From contig JAKOZM010000283.1 in the NCBI GenBank assembly GCA_029779995.1, positions 1 to 14,101 on the forward strand: a stretch of DNA of 14,101 nt, in the 5' to 3' direction. Below, one piece after another: positions 1 through 6,613 of this stretch. This DNA comes from Actinomycetes bacterium. Lineage in GTDB: Bacteria; Actinomycetota; Actinomycetes; S36-B12; UBA10799. The notes under the pieces are model-generated. The model ran no database searches and was not told where the DNA came from. It worked only from the letters and a program-made list of their open reading frames with translations. Positions within the stretch are counted from its first letter, which is position 1. Each line of letters opens with the position of its first letter. The position numbers and the translations under genes were made by a program.

Positions 1-2
1 GA

Positions 3-149
3 ACTCGGCAACCGGCCCCACGATCAGACCTTCGGCGTCCTGCACAACCCACGCCACGCCCGAGCCTCCCGGCCGAACAGAGCCCCAACGACCAACAACG
101 AGACGGTCAAGATCACGACTCACAACGGACTCCTCAGCAGACCCAGTAA
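3..149 (+). CDS. Possible C-terminal end of an unidentified upstream gene (partial)
   Basis: This frame enters from the left edge and stays open to a TAA at 147-149. The roughly 48 residues are very hydrophilic, rich in Gln, Pro, Asp and Arg, and end in a Gln-rich tail, as disordered C-termini often do. No domain is recognisable. The other two forward frames are also open over most of this stretch, so the call rests only on the stop lying shortly before the DUF4192 gene. It may equally be noncoding. Confidence 0.2.
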   Translation, partial: TRQPAPRSDLRRPAQPTPRPSLPAEQSPNDQQRDGQDHDSQRTPQQTQ

Positions 150-246
150 CGGTCCCCAGTCCTACCAGCGCCCACGGTCGTTAGTCCGGTCAACATCACC
201 AGAGGAGTCGATCATCATCTTCCCCGCCGATCATGCCGGCGCGCCC

Positions 247-1167
247 ATGTCCAGGACGGACCTCCCCCGCTCCACCGACGAACTGGACGCCATGATCCGA
301 GGGCTCACACCGGTCTACAGCCGCTACGACACCCCCGTCGTGCTTCTGGCCTACACCGAACGCCGAGACCTGGCCGAGGACGCCTGCGGAGCCGTCGCCG
401 CCGCGTTCGCGGCCCACTGCCCGGTCATCGCTGCGGCCACCGTCAGCGGTGACCGCTGGGTCCGGATGGACTCCCCCGACCATGGGCGCGTCCCCAAAAC
501 TGTCCGCGACCGGCTCGCAGCCGAATCCCTCTACCGCCGTGGCAGCACGCCCTACCCATCTCTCCGGGAGCACCGCGCGTCCTTCGCTACCAGGCCAGAC
601 GCGCTCCCGTCGCAAGCGTTGACGGCAGCCCGGCAGAAAACCGTCGCCACCCTCAACGACAGGGACCAGCTCGCCGAGGAGCGAGCGTGGATGCGCCTGA
701 CGATCGGCCGGCACGTCGCCAGCTCATCGCCCATGCCCGACCGCGACGCTGCCCGACTGCTCGCTGACATCGAGAACCTGGGCCTACGCGACCACGCCTG
801 GGCCGGCATCGACCGAGCGGAGGCGTCACGACACGCGGAGTTCTGGAAGAACCTGCTCACACGAGCCCCCGAGGGCGGTCAAGCCCCAGCAGCAGCCCTG
901 ACGGCCTTCAGCTACTGGATCGCCGGCGACGGGCTGAGTGCACGCACAGCCCTCGAACGTGTCCCCCAGGGCCAGGACTACTCGTTGGCCCGGCTCATCG
1001 GCGCCGCCCTACACAGCGGCTTGGACCCGAAAAGCTTCCCGATCCCCAGCGAGCTCCCTACCGACGTCGTCTCCGGCCGCTCCGAGCCGACCCCAGGCAT
1101 CGAGCACCAACGCCGGGAACCACCCTCGTCCTCCCCCACGGACCGCACTCCCGGAGTCTCGCGATGA
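247..1167 (+). CDS. DUF4192 domain-containing protein, N-terminus uncertain
   Basis: The function of DUF4192 proteins is unknown; they are common in actinobacteria and their mobile elements. The family hallmark is the C-terminal block at residues 218-262: an Ala-rich helix, then FSYWIAGDGLSARTALERV, then YSLARLIGAALHSGLDP. The N-terminal SRTDLP and the strand VVLLAYTERR also fit. The coordinates give the first in-frame ATG, but it has no Shine-Dalgarno sequence and starts in the middle of the domain. The same frame is open back to base 1 and carries matching residues just upstream (SPEESIII at about 202-225 and ETVKITT at about 103-123). No ATG, GTG or TTG exists in frame between base 1 and 247. 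The gene therefore starts outside the window, uses an unusual start (ACG at 88 would give a plausible N-terminus), or has a damaged start. The stop overlaps the next ORF as ATGA. Confidence 0.75.
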   Translation: MSRTDLPRSTDELDAMIRGLTPVYSRYDTPVVLLAYTERRDLAEDACGAVAAAFAAHCPVIAAATVSGDRWVRMDSPDHGRVPKTVRDRLAAESLYRRGSTPYPSLREHRASFATRPDALPSQALTAARQKTVATLNDRDQLAEERAWMRLTIGRHVASSSPMPDRDAARLLADIENLGLRDHAWAGIDRAEASRHAEFWKNLLTRAPEGGQAPAAALTAFSYWIAGDGLSARTALERVPQGQDYSLARLIGAALHSGLDPKSFPIPSELPTDVVSGRSEPTPGIEHQRREPPSSSPTDRTPGVSR

Positions 1168-1349
1168 ACAGCACTCTGCCGACCGAAACCCACCTCGAGC
1201 AGCAACTGCGCCGGCTCCTGCCGGCCCCCACACCAGGCGATCACGCCCCCGTGGATCTGATCTATCTCCTCGCGCCATCAGGGCACCCGGCGACCAAGCA
1301 GATCCCGGGTCACTCGGTCGTCGACGGCGCGCCAGAAGCACGCGGCTGA
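1164..1349 (+). CDS. Small hypothetical protein (61 aa), possibly a truncated gene
   Basis: The ATG at 1164 overlaps the TGA of the DUF4192 gene (ATGA) and has GGAG 8 nt upstream, so it is probably translationally coupled. The first 40 or so residues look like a normal protein start: a charged helix (HLEQQLRRLL) and a hydrophobic stretch (VDLIYLLAP). The rest is low in pattern and ends 108 bp before the left recombinase. I do not recognise the family. One reading is the N-terminal remnant of a longer gene cut by arrival of the recombinase element. Alternatively it is a genuine small protein. Confidence 0.45.
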   Translation: MNSTLPTETHLEQQLRRLLPAPTPGDHAPVDLIYLLAPSGHPATKQIPGHSVVDGAPEARG

Positions 1350-1437
1350 ACGCCCGCCTGACGTAGAGCGCGCCGAACCGCATCTGTTGACTGAACTCAT
1401 GAGGTGCCCTTGGGGCCGTGGTAGCGGTGAAGATGTG

Positions 1438-1496
1438 CACCCTGTCAGGGTGACCTGATGGCGGATGTGCGCGATGTCTCCACCCTTCAGGTCAGG
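1438..1496. promoter_or_regulatory. Palindromes and TCAGG repeats around the left recombinase start
   Basis: CACCCTG-T-CAGGGTG (1438-1452) is a 7-bp inverted repeat with a one-base centre. It overlaps TCAGG-gtga-CCTGA (1445-1458). TGACCTGA (1451-1458) pairs with TCAGGTCA (1487-1494). Further direct copies are TCAGG at 1487 and 1492, and CACCCT recurs at 1481. The repeats cover the ribosome binding site and first codons of the recombinase. Such clusters are typical of recombinase arm or core sites and of autoregulatory operators. The repeats are seen directly; the role is inferred. Confidence 0.45.
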
Positions 1497-2624
1497 TCGA
1501 CGATGGCTGTCGTGTCCGAGCCGACACTCTGTTGGGTAATCCGCACCAACGACGGTCTGCTCGTCGAACCTGTTCGTGAGTTCGTCGCGGAATTGGCCGC
1601 TAACGGCACCTCGCCGGCGACGAGGCGGTCCTACTGTCATGACTTGCTGCGTTGGCTTCGGTTCTGCGAGGCGATCGACACCACGTGGGACCGCGCGAGC
1701 ACCGAAGACGTCCGGGACTTCGTCCGGTGGCTACGGGCCGCTCCGAACTCTCAGCGAGTCCGATCGGGGAAGGAGTCGCGGCCACCGGCCGGGAGCGTGA
1801 ACGCGGCGACCGGGAAGACGTATCTGCGGGAGGGGTATTCGCCGCGAACGATCAACCACGCACTGTCGGTTCTGTCGGCCTTCTACACGTTCATGTACGA
1901 GACGGGCCGCGGCCCGTGGAGCCCGGTTCCCGCTCCTCAGCGCCGCCGGGATCACCTCCCCACGCGTCGAGTCCGGTACCGACAGAAGGTCCCGATCTTC
2001 CAGCCACGGTCGGTGACCGAGGCCGCCCTCAAAGACCTCTTCGAGGTCCTGCGTCATGACCGCGACCGCGCTCTCGTGGCGGTCGCCCTGTCTTCCGGCG
2101 TACGCGCCGGTGAACTCTTGTCGATGACCACTCGTGGCGTCGATGCCGGGCAGGGCGTCTTCGCCATCGAACCCAAGGGCGGGCTGGGGTCACGCATCTG
2201 GGTTCCGGCTGCCCCGGAGTCGTTCGTGTGGATCGCTCGATACCTCGCGCAACGACCGTCCGTCTCGGGCGACGGCCCCTTGTGGCTGACGCCGCGTCCG
2301 CCGCACCAGCCATTGAACTACTTCGCCCTCCGACAAGTCCTTGAGCGAGCCAACGCACGGCTCGGGACGAACTACACCTGGCACGACTTCCGCCACACCT
2401 TCTCCCACCGGATCCTCGCCGATGACCGGATGACCTTGACCGATGCCCAAGCCCTGATGCGCCACCGCCACCTCGAAACCTTGAACGCCTACTCCGCTGC
2501 ACGCCTCGACGAGCTCGTCGACGCCCTGCACCGACACCTCGCGACACCGCCCCCCGCCCCGACGCCGAGCATCCACTACGACGCTGCCGACATGGCCGTC
2601 CTGTTCCCGGGACTGACGCCATGA
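1458..2624 (+). CDS. Tyrosine recombinase (phage integrase family), TnpA-like
   Basis: DNA breakage and rejoining enzyme of the tyrosine recombinase family, 388 aa, a usual length. The N-terminal SAM-like core-binding domain spans about 36-155, with TSPATRRSYCHDLLRWLRFC in the usual place. The catalytic domain spans about 185-350. The catalytic set is visible: Arg216 in SGVRAGEL, Lys240 in EPKGG, His309 and Arg312 in WHDFRHT, His336 in LMRHRHLE, and the nucleophile Tyr345 in LNAYS. Nothing in the core is missing. An AGGG ribosome binding site lies within a palindrome just before ATG 1458; an alternative ATG at 1503 would remove 15 residues that look unstructured. The stop overlaps the next gene as ATGA, the arrangement of recombinase pairs and trios such as Tn554 tnpA-tnpB. 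Confidence 0.92.
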   Translation: MADVRDVSTLQVRSTMAVVSEPTLCWVIRTNDGLLVEPVREFVAELAANGTSPATRRSYCHDLLRWLRFCEAIDTTWDRASTEDVRDFVRWLRAAPNSQRVRSGKESRPPAGSVNAATGKTYLREGYSPRTINHALSVLSAFYTFMYETGRGPWSPVPAPQRRRDHLPTRRVRYRQKVPIFQPRSVTEAALKDLFEVLRHDRDRALVAVALSSGVRAGELLSMTTRGVDAGQGVFAIEPKGGLGSRIWVPAAPESFVWIARYLAQRPSVSGDGPLWLTPRPPHQPLNYFALRQVLERANARLGTNYTWHDFRHTFSHRILADDRMTLTDAQALMRHRHLETLNAYSAARLDELVDALHRHLATPPPAPTPSIHYDAADMAVLFPGLTP

Positions 2625-3445
2625 AGCTGCCCGACGCACGCACTGACGTGCTGGCAGCGATGGCCGGAGGCCGGCTCGCGACTGCCGGTCGTGACGAACT
2701 CGCCGGCGTCCTTGAGATCCTCACTCAGGAGATGCTGCCGGTCACAATGAAGATCAACCCGGTCACCCGCTCCAAGCGTGTGGTCGGCAAACTCCTGGAC
2801 TGGCTCGAGCAGCAGCCGGGAGGCTCCTGGCAGGAACGATGGGATCTCTGGATCGCACGGGGGGAACAGGACTATCGCCCCCACCCCGGGTCTTCAGGCA
2901 AGGGGGTGCGGCAGGAGACCGCCTACGCCATCAACGCGCTGATCATGGTCGACGCCGTCCGTCCCTCCTACGACTGGATGCTTTCGGCGCGGCGGATCCG
3001 GTTGTGGAGAGACTGGGCCGCCTACCACCAACCAGAGACGTTCCAGCTGGTCATTGCTCAGTCCGAGGCGCGAGGGGGCCTCCGGGACGCCAACCGCGTC
3101 GTCGCCGTGCTCGCCATGCTGTGCATCCACCACGGCAAGAACGTCCGTGATCTCACCGCCGAGGACTTCCGTGGCCTCCGCTCGGTCCAACACGACCGAG
3201 GAGTGGCCTACCACGGCCTGCCCGCCGCCTGGACGGCATGCAAGGACGCGGGGCTCTTCTCCAACGAGCCATCCGGCTACGCCGAGCTCGTCCACGTCGC
3301 AAAGATGACCCCTGAGCAACTCGTCGACCGGCACGGGGTTGCCAACCCGGACATCCGGACCGTGTTCGTCAGGTACATCACCGAACTGTCCGTCTCTTGC
3401 GACTACAAGACCCTCTACAGCCTCGAGCAGCCCGTGTTTATCTAA
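2621..3445 (+). pseudogene. Truncated second tyrosine recombinase (N-terminal part only)
   Basis: The 274 aa match, from memory of the family, the N-terminal region of the large second recombinase found in actinobacterial integrase pairs and trios. Landmarks are WLEQQPGGSWQERW (61-74), MTPEQLVDRHG (229-239) and the final CDYKTLYSLEQPVF (260-273). Family members continue past this point into a catalytic domain and reach about 600-800 aa. Here a TAA follows at once, and the 93 bp before the next gene hold only inverted repeats, so the whole Arg-His-X-X-Arg-Tyr catalytic part is absent. Its start overlaps the upstream recombinase stop (ATGA), so it was once the second gene of that operon. Truncation by the neighbouring defence-carrying element is the likely cause. 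The fragment may still be translated as a DNA-binding piece. Confidence 0.75.
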
Positions 3446-3450
3446 CCCCA

Positions 3451-3482
3451 AAGCCCCAACCCTCGCAGCAGAGTAGGGGCTT
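3451..3482. terminator. Inverted repeat between convergent genes, possible terminator
   Basis: AAGCCCC (3451-3457) pairs with GGGGCTT (3476-3482) across an 18-nt loop. It lies 6 bp after the TAA of the truncated recombinase, where both strands need termination. There is no clean T-run, and the loop is long, so an intrinsic terminator is only plausible. It could also be part of an element end. Confidence 0.4.
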
Positions 3483-3509
3483 CCATGCCAACGACTGTCA
3501 CAGACTGGT

Positions 3510-3537
3510 GCTCGGTCGAGCAGCCGGTCGGCCGGCT
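3510..3537 (-). terminator. Paired hairpins after the OLD-family gene, probable terminator of the defence operon
   Basis: On the - strand, AGCCGG-CCGA-CCGGCT (3537-3522) begins one base after the stop codon at 3541-3539. It is followed directly by GCTCG-AC-CGAGC (3521-3510). Two tight GC-rich hairpins right after the last gene of an operon suit a terminator in a high-GC genome, where T-runs are often lacking. Confidence 0.5.
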
Positions 3538-3538
3538 A

Positions 3539-5452
3539 CTACTTCGCAGAACCGGTGCCGTTGATCCGCTCGAAGAGCGTCTCGAACCTTGCCAGGGTTG
3601 CCTCAGACAGACCGTCCCGAAGATCAGGGTGCCGGAGCATCACGTCAGCGGGCTTGTAGTGGTCGTACGCCCCGTGCGCGTCCGTCAGTCGCTTGAGGAT
3701 CCGGTCGCCGTGACCGAGGTCGCTGGACGAGATCGACGTGCCGAACGCTTTGTTGAAGAGTTTGAGATACTCATCGACATCGAAGAGGTCCTCGATGTCG
3801 GAATGCCTGCGGCCGGTGATCTCGCTGATCTGAACGATCCGGTTGCGCTGCAGCCGAGCCGCGGCGACGGCCCTCTCGAGCCGGTCGACACCCTCGGTGC
3901 CCGAGTCGATCAGGACCGTCACGTCCAGGTTCTGGCCCATCAGCGCCACGAAGGCTGGGATGTTCGCGGCTCCGCCGGTGGGAAGCACCCGCCAGCGTTC
4001 ATCCAGGGCAGTGCGCCCGCTGTCCCTCAGCAGCCGGCTGACTGCGTCGAGGTAGACAAAGTCGCTCGGACCCTCCACCAGGAGGTTGGTCTGTCCGATG
4101 AACAAGTGCTGGGCGATGTCGTAGCCAAGTGCCGCCTGCAGCGGGAAGATGCTGCTCTCACCGACGGTCAGGGCCTCTTGGGTCACGGTTGCACCGGTCT
4201 GGGGACCGCCGTCCTCGACGATCCGGACACGGTCAATTCTGTCGGTCTCGACCAGGAATGGGCTGTGCGTCGTGTACAGGACCTGCACAGCGCTGGCCAG
4301 TCGCTCGTTGATGAACCGGAGCAGGTCGCCCTGAGCACGGGCATGCAGGGTGAGTCCCGGCTCGTCCAGTAGCACGACCACCGGTTCCTTACGGGTCTCG
4401 AACTCGGTGAATGCGGCGAGGAAGGAGAAGAACCACCGGAATCCGGACGAGCGCTGGCCGAAGTTATTGGTGAAGCGATGCCTGGTGTCCTCGACCCGGA
4501 TGTCAAGGAACGTCTTCCTGACGGTGTGCCGGCCGTCCGGGAGCCGCTCGATCTGGCGGTCGATGTCGAACTGAACACGGAGGTTCTCGTTCTGCTTCCA
4601 GTACTCGAAGACCTGCTCGGTCAACTCGTGTCCGACGGTCTCGAGCTCGGCCTTGCGGTCCTCGTAATCATCCTCACCCAGCTCTGCTGGGGTCGTGCTG
4701 GCGAGGCGGAGCAGCGCCTTTGCCGTCTGGTCCGCCGATGACGCCGTCTGCTCGTCCTCGGTGTCGAGGGCGGCTACGTCGATCCGGCCCACAAGACCCG
4801 AGTACTCCGAGAAGTAGAAGAACTTCGGCAGCCGGACCGTAAGCAGGTTTTGTGCAACACGCCCAGCCGTGTCGCCGTCGAGCTTGTTCAGCTCGGCACG
4901 GATGCTCTCCACCTCTTCGGCCGTCTTATCCGCCTGGGTGTCGATCTCGTCGACCATAAGCCGAGCGCACACCGCCTCGATCCCATCAAGGTCCTTGACC
5001 CCCTTGAAGTGCTCCAGGGTCTTCTTGCGGATGTCGACACGACCGAGGAGGTTCTCGACCGCTCGCCGAGCGTCATGCGGAACGGTCCACTGGCGGTTCG
5101 TGGCGTTGTAGCGCCGCGACACCGTCACGTCGAAAGGCTTCACCACGTCTGGGCCCAGGGCGTCATCGAGGAGGGCGACATCGGAGTCGTCTAGCGCGAA
5201 CGTCGCCTCGATAGGGACGACGGAGTCGATCAGCTGCTCCTTCCGGTCCCTCGCGAGCAGCCATCGCGGGTAGTCGTACTTCTCCTGGAAGCTGCCGCTG
5301 TCGACCGGGTTCAGCCGGTGCAGCGCTGTCAGGACGGCAGTCTTCCCGGACTCGTTCATGCCGACGAGACAGGTGACGCTCTCATCGACCTTGATCTCTC
5401 CACTGTCGAGGATGTTCCTGAACTTGCGGACGCGGAACTTGGTCAGATGCAT
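3539..5452 (-). CDS. OLD-family ATP-dependent endonuclease (AAA ATPase plus TOPRIM domain)
   Basis: 637 aa counted from ATG 5452, chosen because AAGGAGAAGGGGAG lies just upstream and the protein then starts with the family-typical MHLTKFRVRKFRN. The ATPase has Walker A GMNESGKT (31-38), the signature-like region QRSSGFRWFF (333-342), Walker B VVVLLDE (358-364), and the H-loop TTHSP (394-398); a helical insert fills about 140-310. A TOPRIM domain follows: LLVEGPSD (457-464, catalytic Glu), VLIDSG (513-518) and IEDLF (553-557). OLD proteins are nucleases, often in phage defence (P2 Old, Gabija GajA). No GajB-like UvrD helicase gene is next to it; the partner context is the R-M operon upstream. 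Odd: the second TOPRIM motif reads D-S-G where D-x-D is usual, so nuclease activity could be altered. The C-terminus (about 565-637) shows no known domain. Confidence 0.88.
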   Translation of the reverse strand: MHLTKFRVRKFRNILDSGEIKVDESVTCLVGMNESGKTAVLTALHRLNPVDSGSFQEKYDYPRWLLARDRKEQLIDSVVPIEATFALDDSDVALLDDALGPDVVKPFDVTVSRRYNATNRQWTVPHDARRAVENLLGRVDIRKKTLEHFKGVKDLDGIEAVCARLMVDEIDTQADKTAEEVESIRAELNKLDGDTAGRVAQNLLTVRLPKFFYFSEYSGLVGRIDVAALDTEDEQTASSADQTAKALLRLASTTPAELGEDDYEDRKAELETVGHELTEQVFEYWKQNENLRVQFDIDRQIERLPDGRHTVRKTFLDIRVEDTRHRFTNNFGQRSSGFRWFFSFLAAFTEFETRKEPVVVLLDEPGLTLHARAQGDLLRFINERLASAVQVLYTTHSPFLVETDRIDRVRIVEDGGPQTGATVTQEALTVGESSIFPLQAALGYDIAQHLFIGQTNLLVEGPSDFVYLDAVSRLLRDSGRTALDERWRVLPTGGAANIPAFVALMGQNLDVTVLIDSGTEGVDRLERAVAAARLQRNRIVQISEITGRRHSDIEDLFDVDEYLKLFNKAFGTSISSSDLGHGDRILKRLTDAHGAYDHYKPADVMLRHPDLRDGLSEATLARFETLFERINGTGSAK

Positions 5453-5564
5453 TGGCGTGGTGCTCCCCTTCTCCTTTAAGATGTTCGTGAATGCGGAGGT
5501 CGTGTCTCGGCCACCGACCATCGTCCGTCCGGACGGCGGAGCCCACGGTCGCTCAGTTGCGGGG
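5453..5564 (-). promoter_or_regulatory. Intergenic leader of the OLD-family gene with a 12-bp palindrome
   Basis: This 112-bp gap is the only sizeable spacer within the four-gene defence operon. It holds the perfect palindrome CCGTCCGGACGG (5525-5536) and a strong ribosome binding site (AAGGAGAAGGGGAG). No convincing -35/-10 pair is visible. The palindrome could be an operator or a small mRNA stem that sets OLD expression apart from the R-M genes. The role is inferred. Confidence 0.35.
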
Positions 5565-6611
5565 TCATTCCATCGGCTTGACGTGGCTCTCGATGAAGGC
5601 GATCTCGTCAGGATCAAGCCCGTACTTGGCGTAGAGCTGCTGATCGATCTCTGGCATGGACTTGTTCCAGTCTATGTCCGAGGAGGAACCAAAGTCCTGG
5701 TTTGGGACGTGCTTCCACGTGCTGCGCGGATTGTGCTGTGTCACCTTGAGTATTCCGAGCATCACTCGTGCGAACTTCGATTGGATGTACTTGAGGCACG
5801 CTTCGCCTTCCGCTTTAGTGTCGAAAGAGCCGATGGTGATGAAGGTCTGCGTTACGCCTGTACCAGGCTCCAAGAGCAGCGAGTAACCAGTGACCTGGGC
5901 GGGCTTGTCGCCTAGCATCCCGCCTGCGTTTCTGGATGCAGGGACGGCGACCTTGTACTTGTTGAGGCTCGCGGGCCCGGCGATGTAGTCCTGGCGGACC
6001 CAACGGTATGTGCGTTTGCTGTCGGCGAGTCCATACATCCGTTCGTACTCGCGCCCATCGCTGGGGCGCTCCGCATGGAACACCGGCAATGTGAACGCGC
6101 TGGTCACCAGTTTGTACCGCTCAGAACTTGGCAGCAGTGCCTCGACAGCAGGGTTCTCTTCGTGCATGCGCTCTGTGTATCGGTAGGAGCGCGAGCTCGT
6201 GAAGTCAAGCGACGTGATCGACTCGTGTGTCTTCTCGGCAACCTTCTGACGAATCACGTTCAGTTCCGCGAACTTTGAGAACACACCAATCGGCTCCCCC
6301 TGCCGCGACGCGTCACGGTAGGTCACTGCCACCCCGCCCATGATCTCAGTGCCCGGGAAGAGGTCGTCACTGTTTGAGACGTAGTAGGGAACCGTTAGGT
6401 GTGGGTCAGCAAGCATCTTCGCATTCCATGCCTTCGGCGTCTGGCCGGCATTAAAGAGGAAGCGCGCCGGGGTAATGAGCACCGCCTTCTCTGCGACCTC
6501 GTATGACGCGTCCATGAACAGGTGGTAAATGGGCGTAGCGAAACGCCCGCCACCTTCCGTCTCCTCTTGGTAGGGCGGGTTGCCGATGACGACGTCGAAC
6601 GTCTTGTTCAT
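5565..6611 (-). CDS. Adenine methyltransferase half with NPPY motif and target-recognition domain (Eco57I-like)
   Basis: 348 aa. Starts almost directly with motif IV, FDVVIGNPPYQ (5-15), the catalytic motif of gamma-type N6-adenine methyltransferases, and continues with motif V/VI-like AVLITPARFLF. The remaining 200 or so residues carry no enzyme motif and sit where Eco57I-type and type ISP enzymes have the target-recognition domain. Motifs X and I (SAM binding) are absent, so the protein cannot be a complete methyltransferase by itself. Its start is 2 bp after the helicase stop (TGACCATG), with AAGGAAGG encoded in the last helicase codons as ribosome binding site. The missing motifs are present in the helicase C-terminus (degenerate) and in the 216-aa protein (intact). 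The gene looks less GC-rich than its neighbours: line 6121-6180 is 55% GC against 68% at 7741-7800. Confidence 0.82.
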   Translation of the reverse strand: MNKTFDVVIGNPPYQEETEGGGRFATPIYHLFMDASYEVAEKAVLITPARFLFNAGQTPKAWNAKMLADPHLTVPYYVSNSDDLFPGTEIMGGVAVTYRDASRQGEPIGVFSKFAELNVIRQKVAEKTHESITSLDFTSSRSYRYTERMHEENPAVEALLPSSERYKLVTSAFTLPVFHAERPSDGREYERMYGLADSKRTYRWVRQDYIAGPASLNKYKVAVPASRNAGGMLGDKPAQVTGYSLLLEPGTGVTQTFITIGSFDTKAEGEACLKYIQSKFARVMLGILKVTQHNPRSTWKHVPNQDFGSSSDIDWNKSMPEIDQQLYAKYGLDPDEIAFIESHVKPME

Positions 6612-6613
6612 GG

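Larger units (their letters stand above)
1350..3445 (+). mobile_element. Remnant of a second recombinase element (intact first gene, truncated second gene)
   Basis: It consists of the TCAGG repeat cluster, a complete tyrosine recombinase and the N-terminal third of a second one, in operon order. No third gene follows. Its proteins differ clearly from those of the right-hand trio, so this is not a duplication of that module. The left limit is uncertain and lies somewhere after the 61-codon ORF. Confidence 0.45.

Noticed and set aside
1387..1427. Promoter with TTGACT (1387-1392) before the left recombinase
   Set aside because: The nearest -10-like sequence (TAGCGG at 1422) is 29 bp away, too far for a sigma-70 type promoter.
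3485..4372. Long + strand ORF opposite the OLD-family gene
   Set aside because: It is antisense to a gene with clear Walker and TOPRIM motifs, and its translation shows no domain. High-GC coding strands commonly give such open antisense frames.
5453..5617. Longer start for the OLD-family protein at 5617
   Set aside because: The extra 55 residues look random, overlap the methyltransferase gene, and have no ribosome binding site, whereas ATG 5452 has a strong one and a family-like N-terminus.
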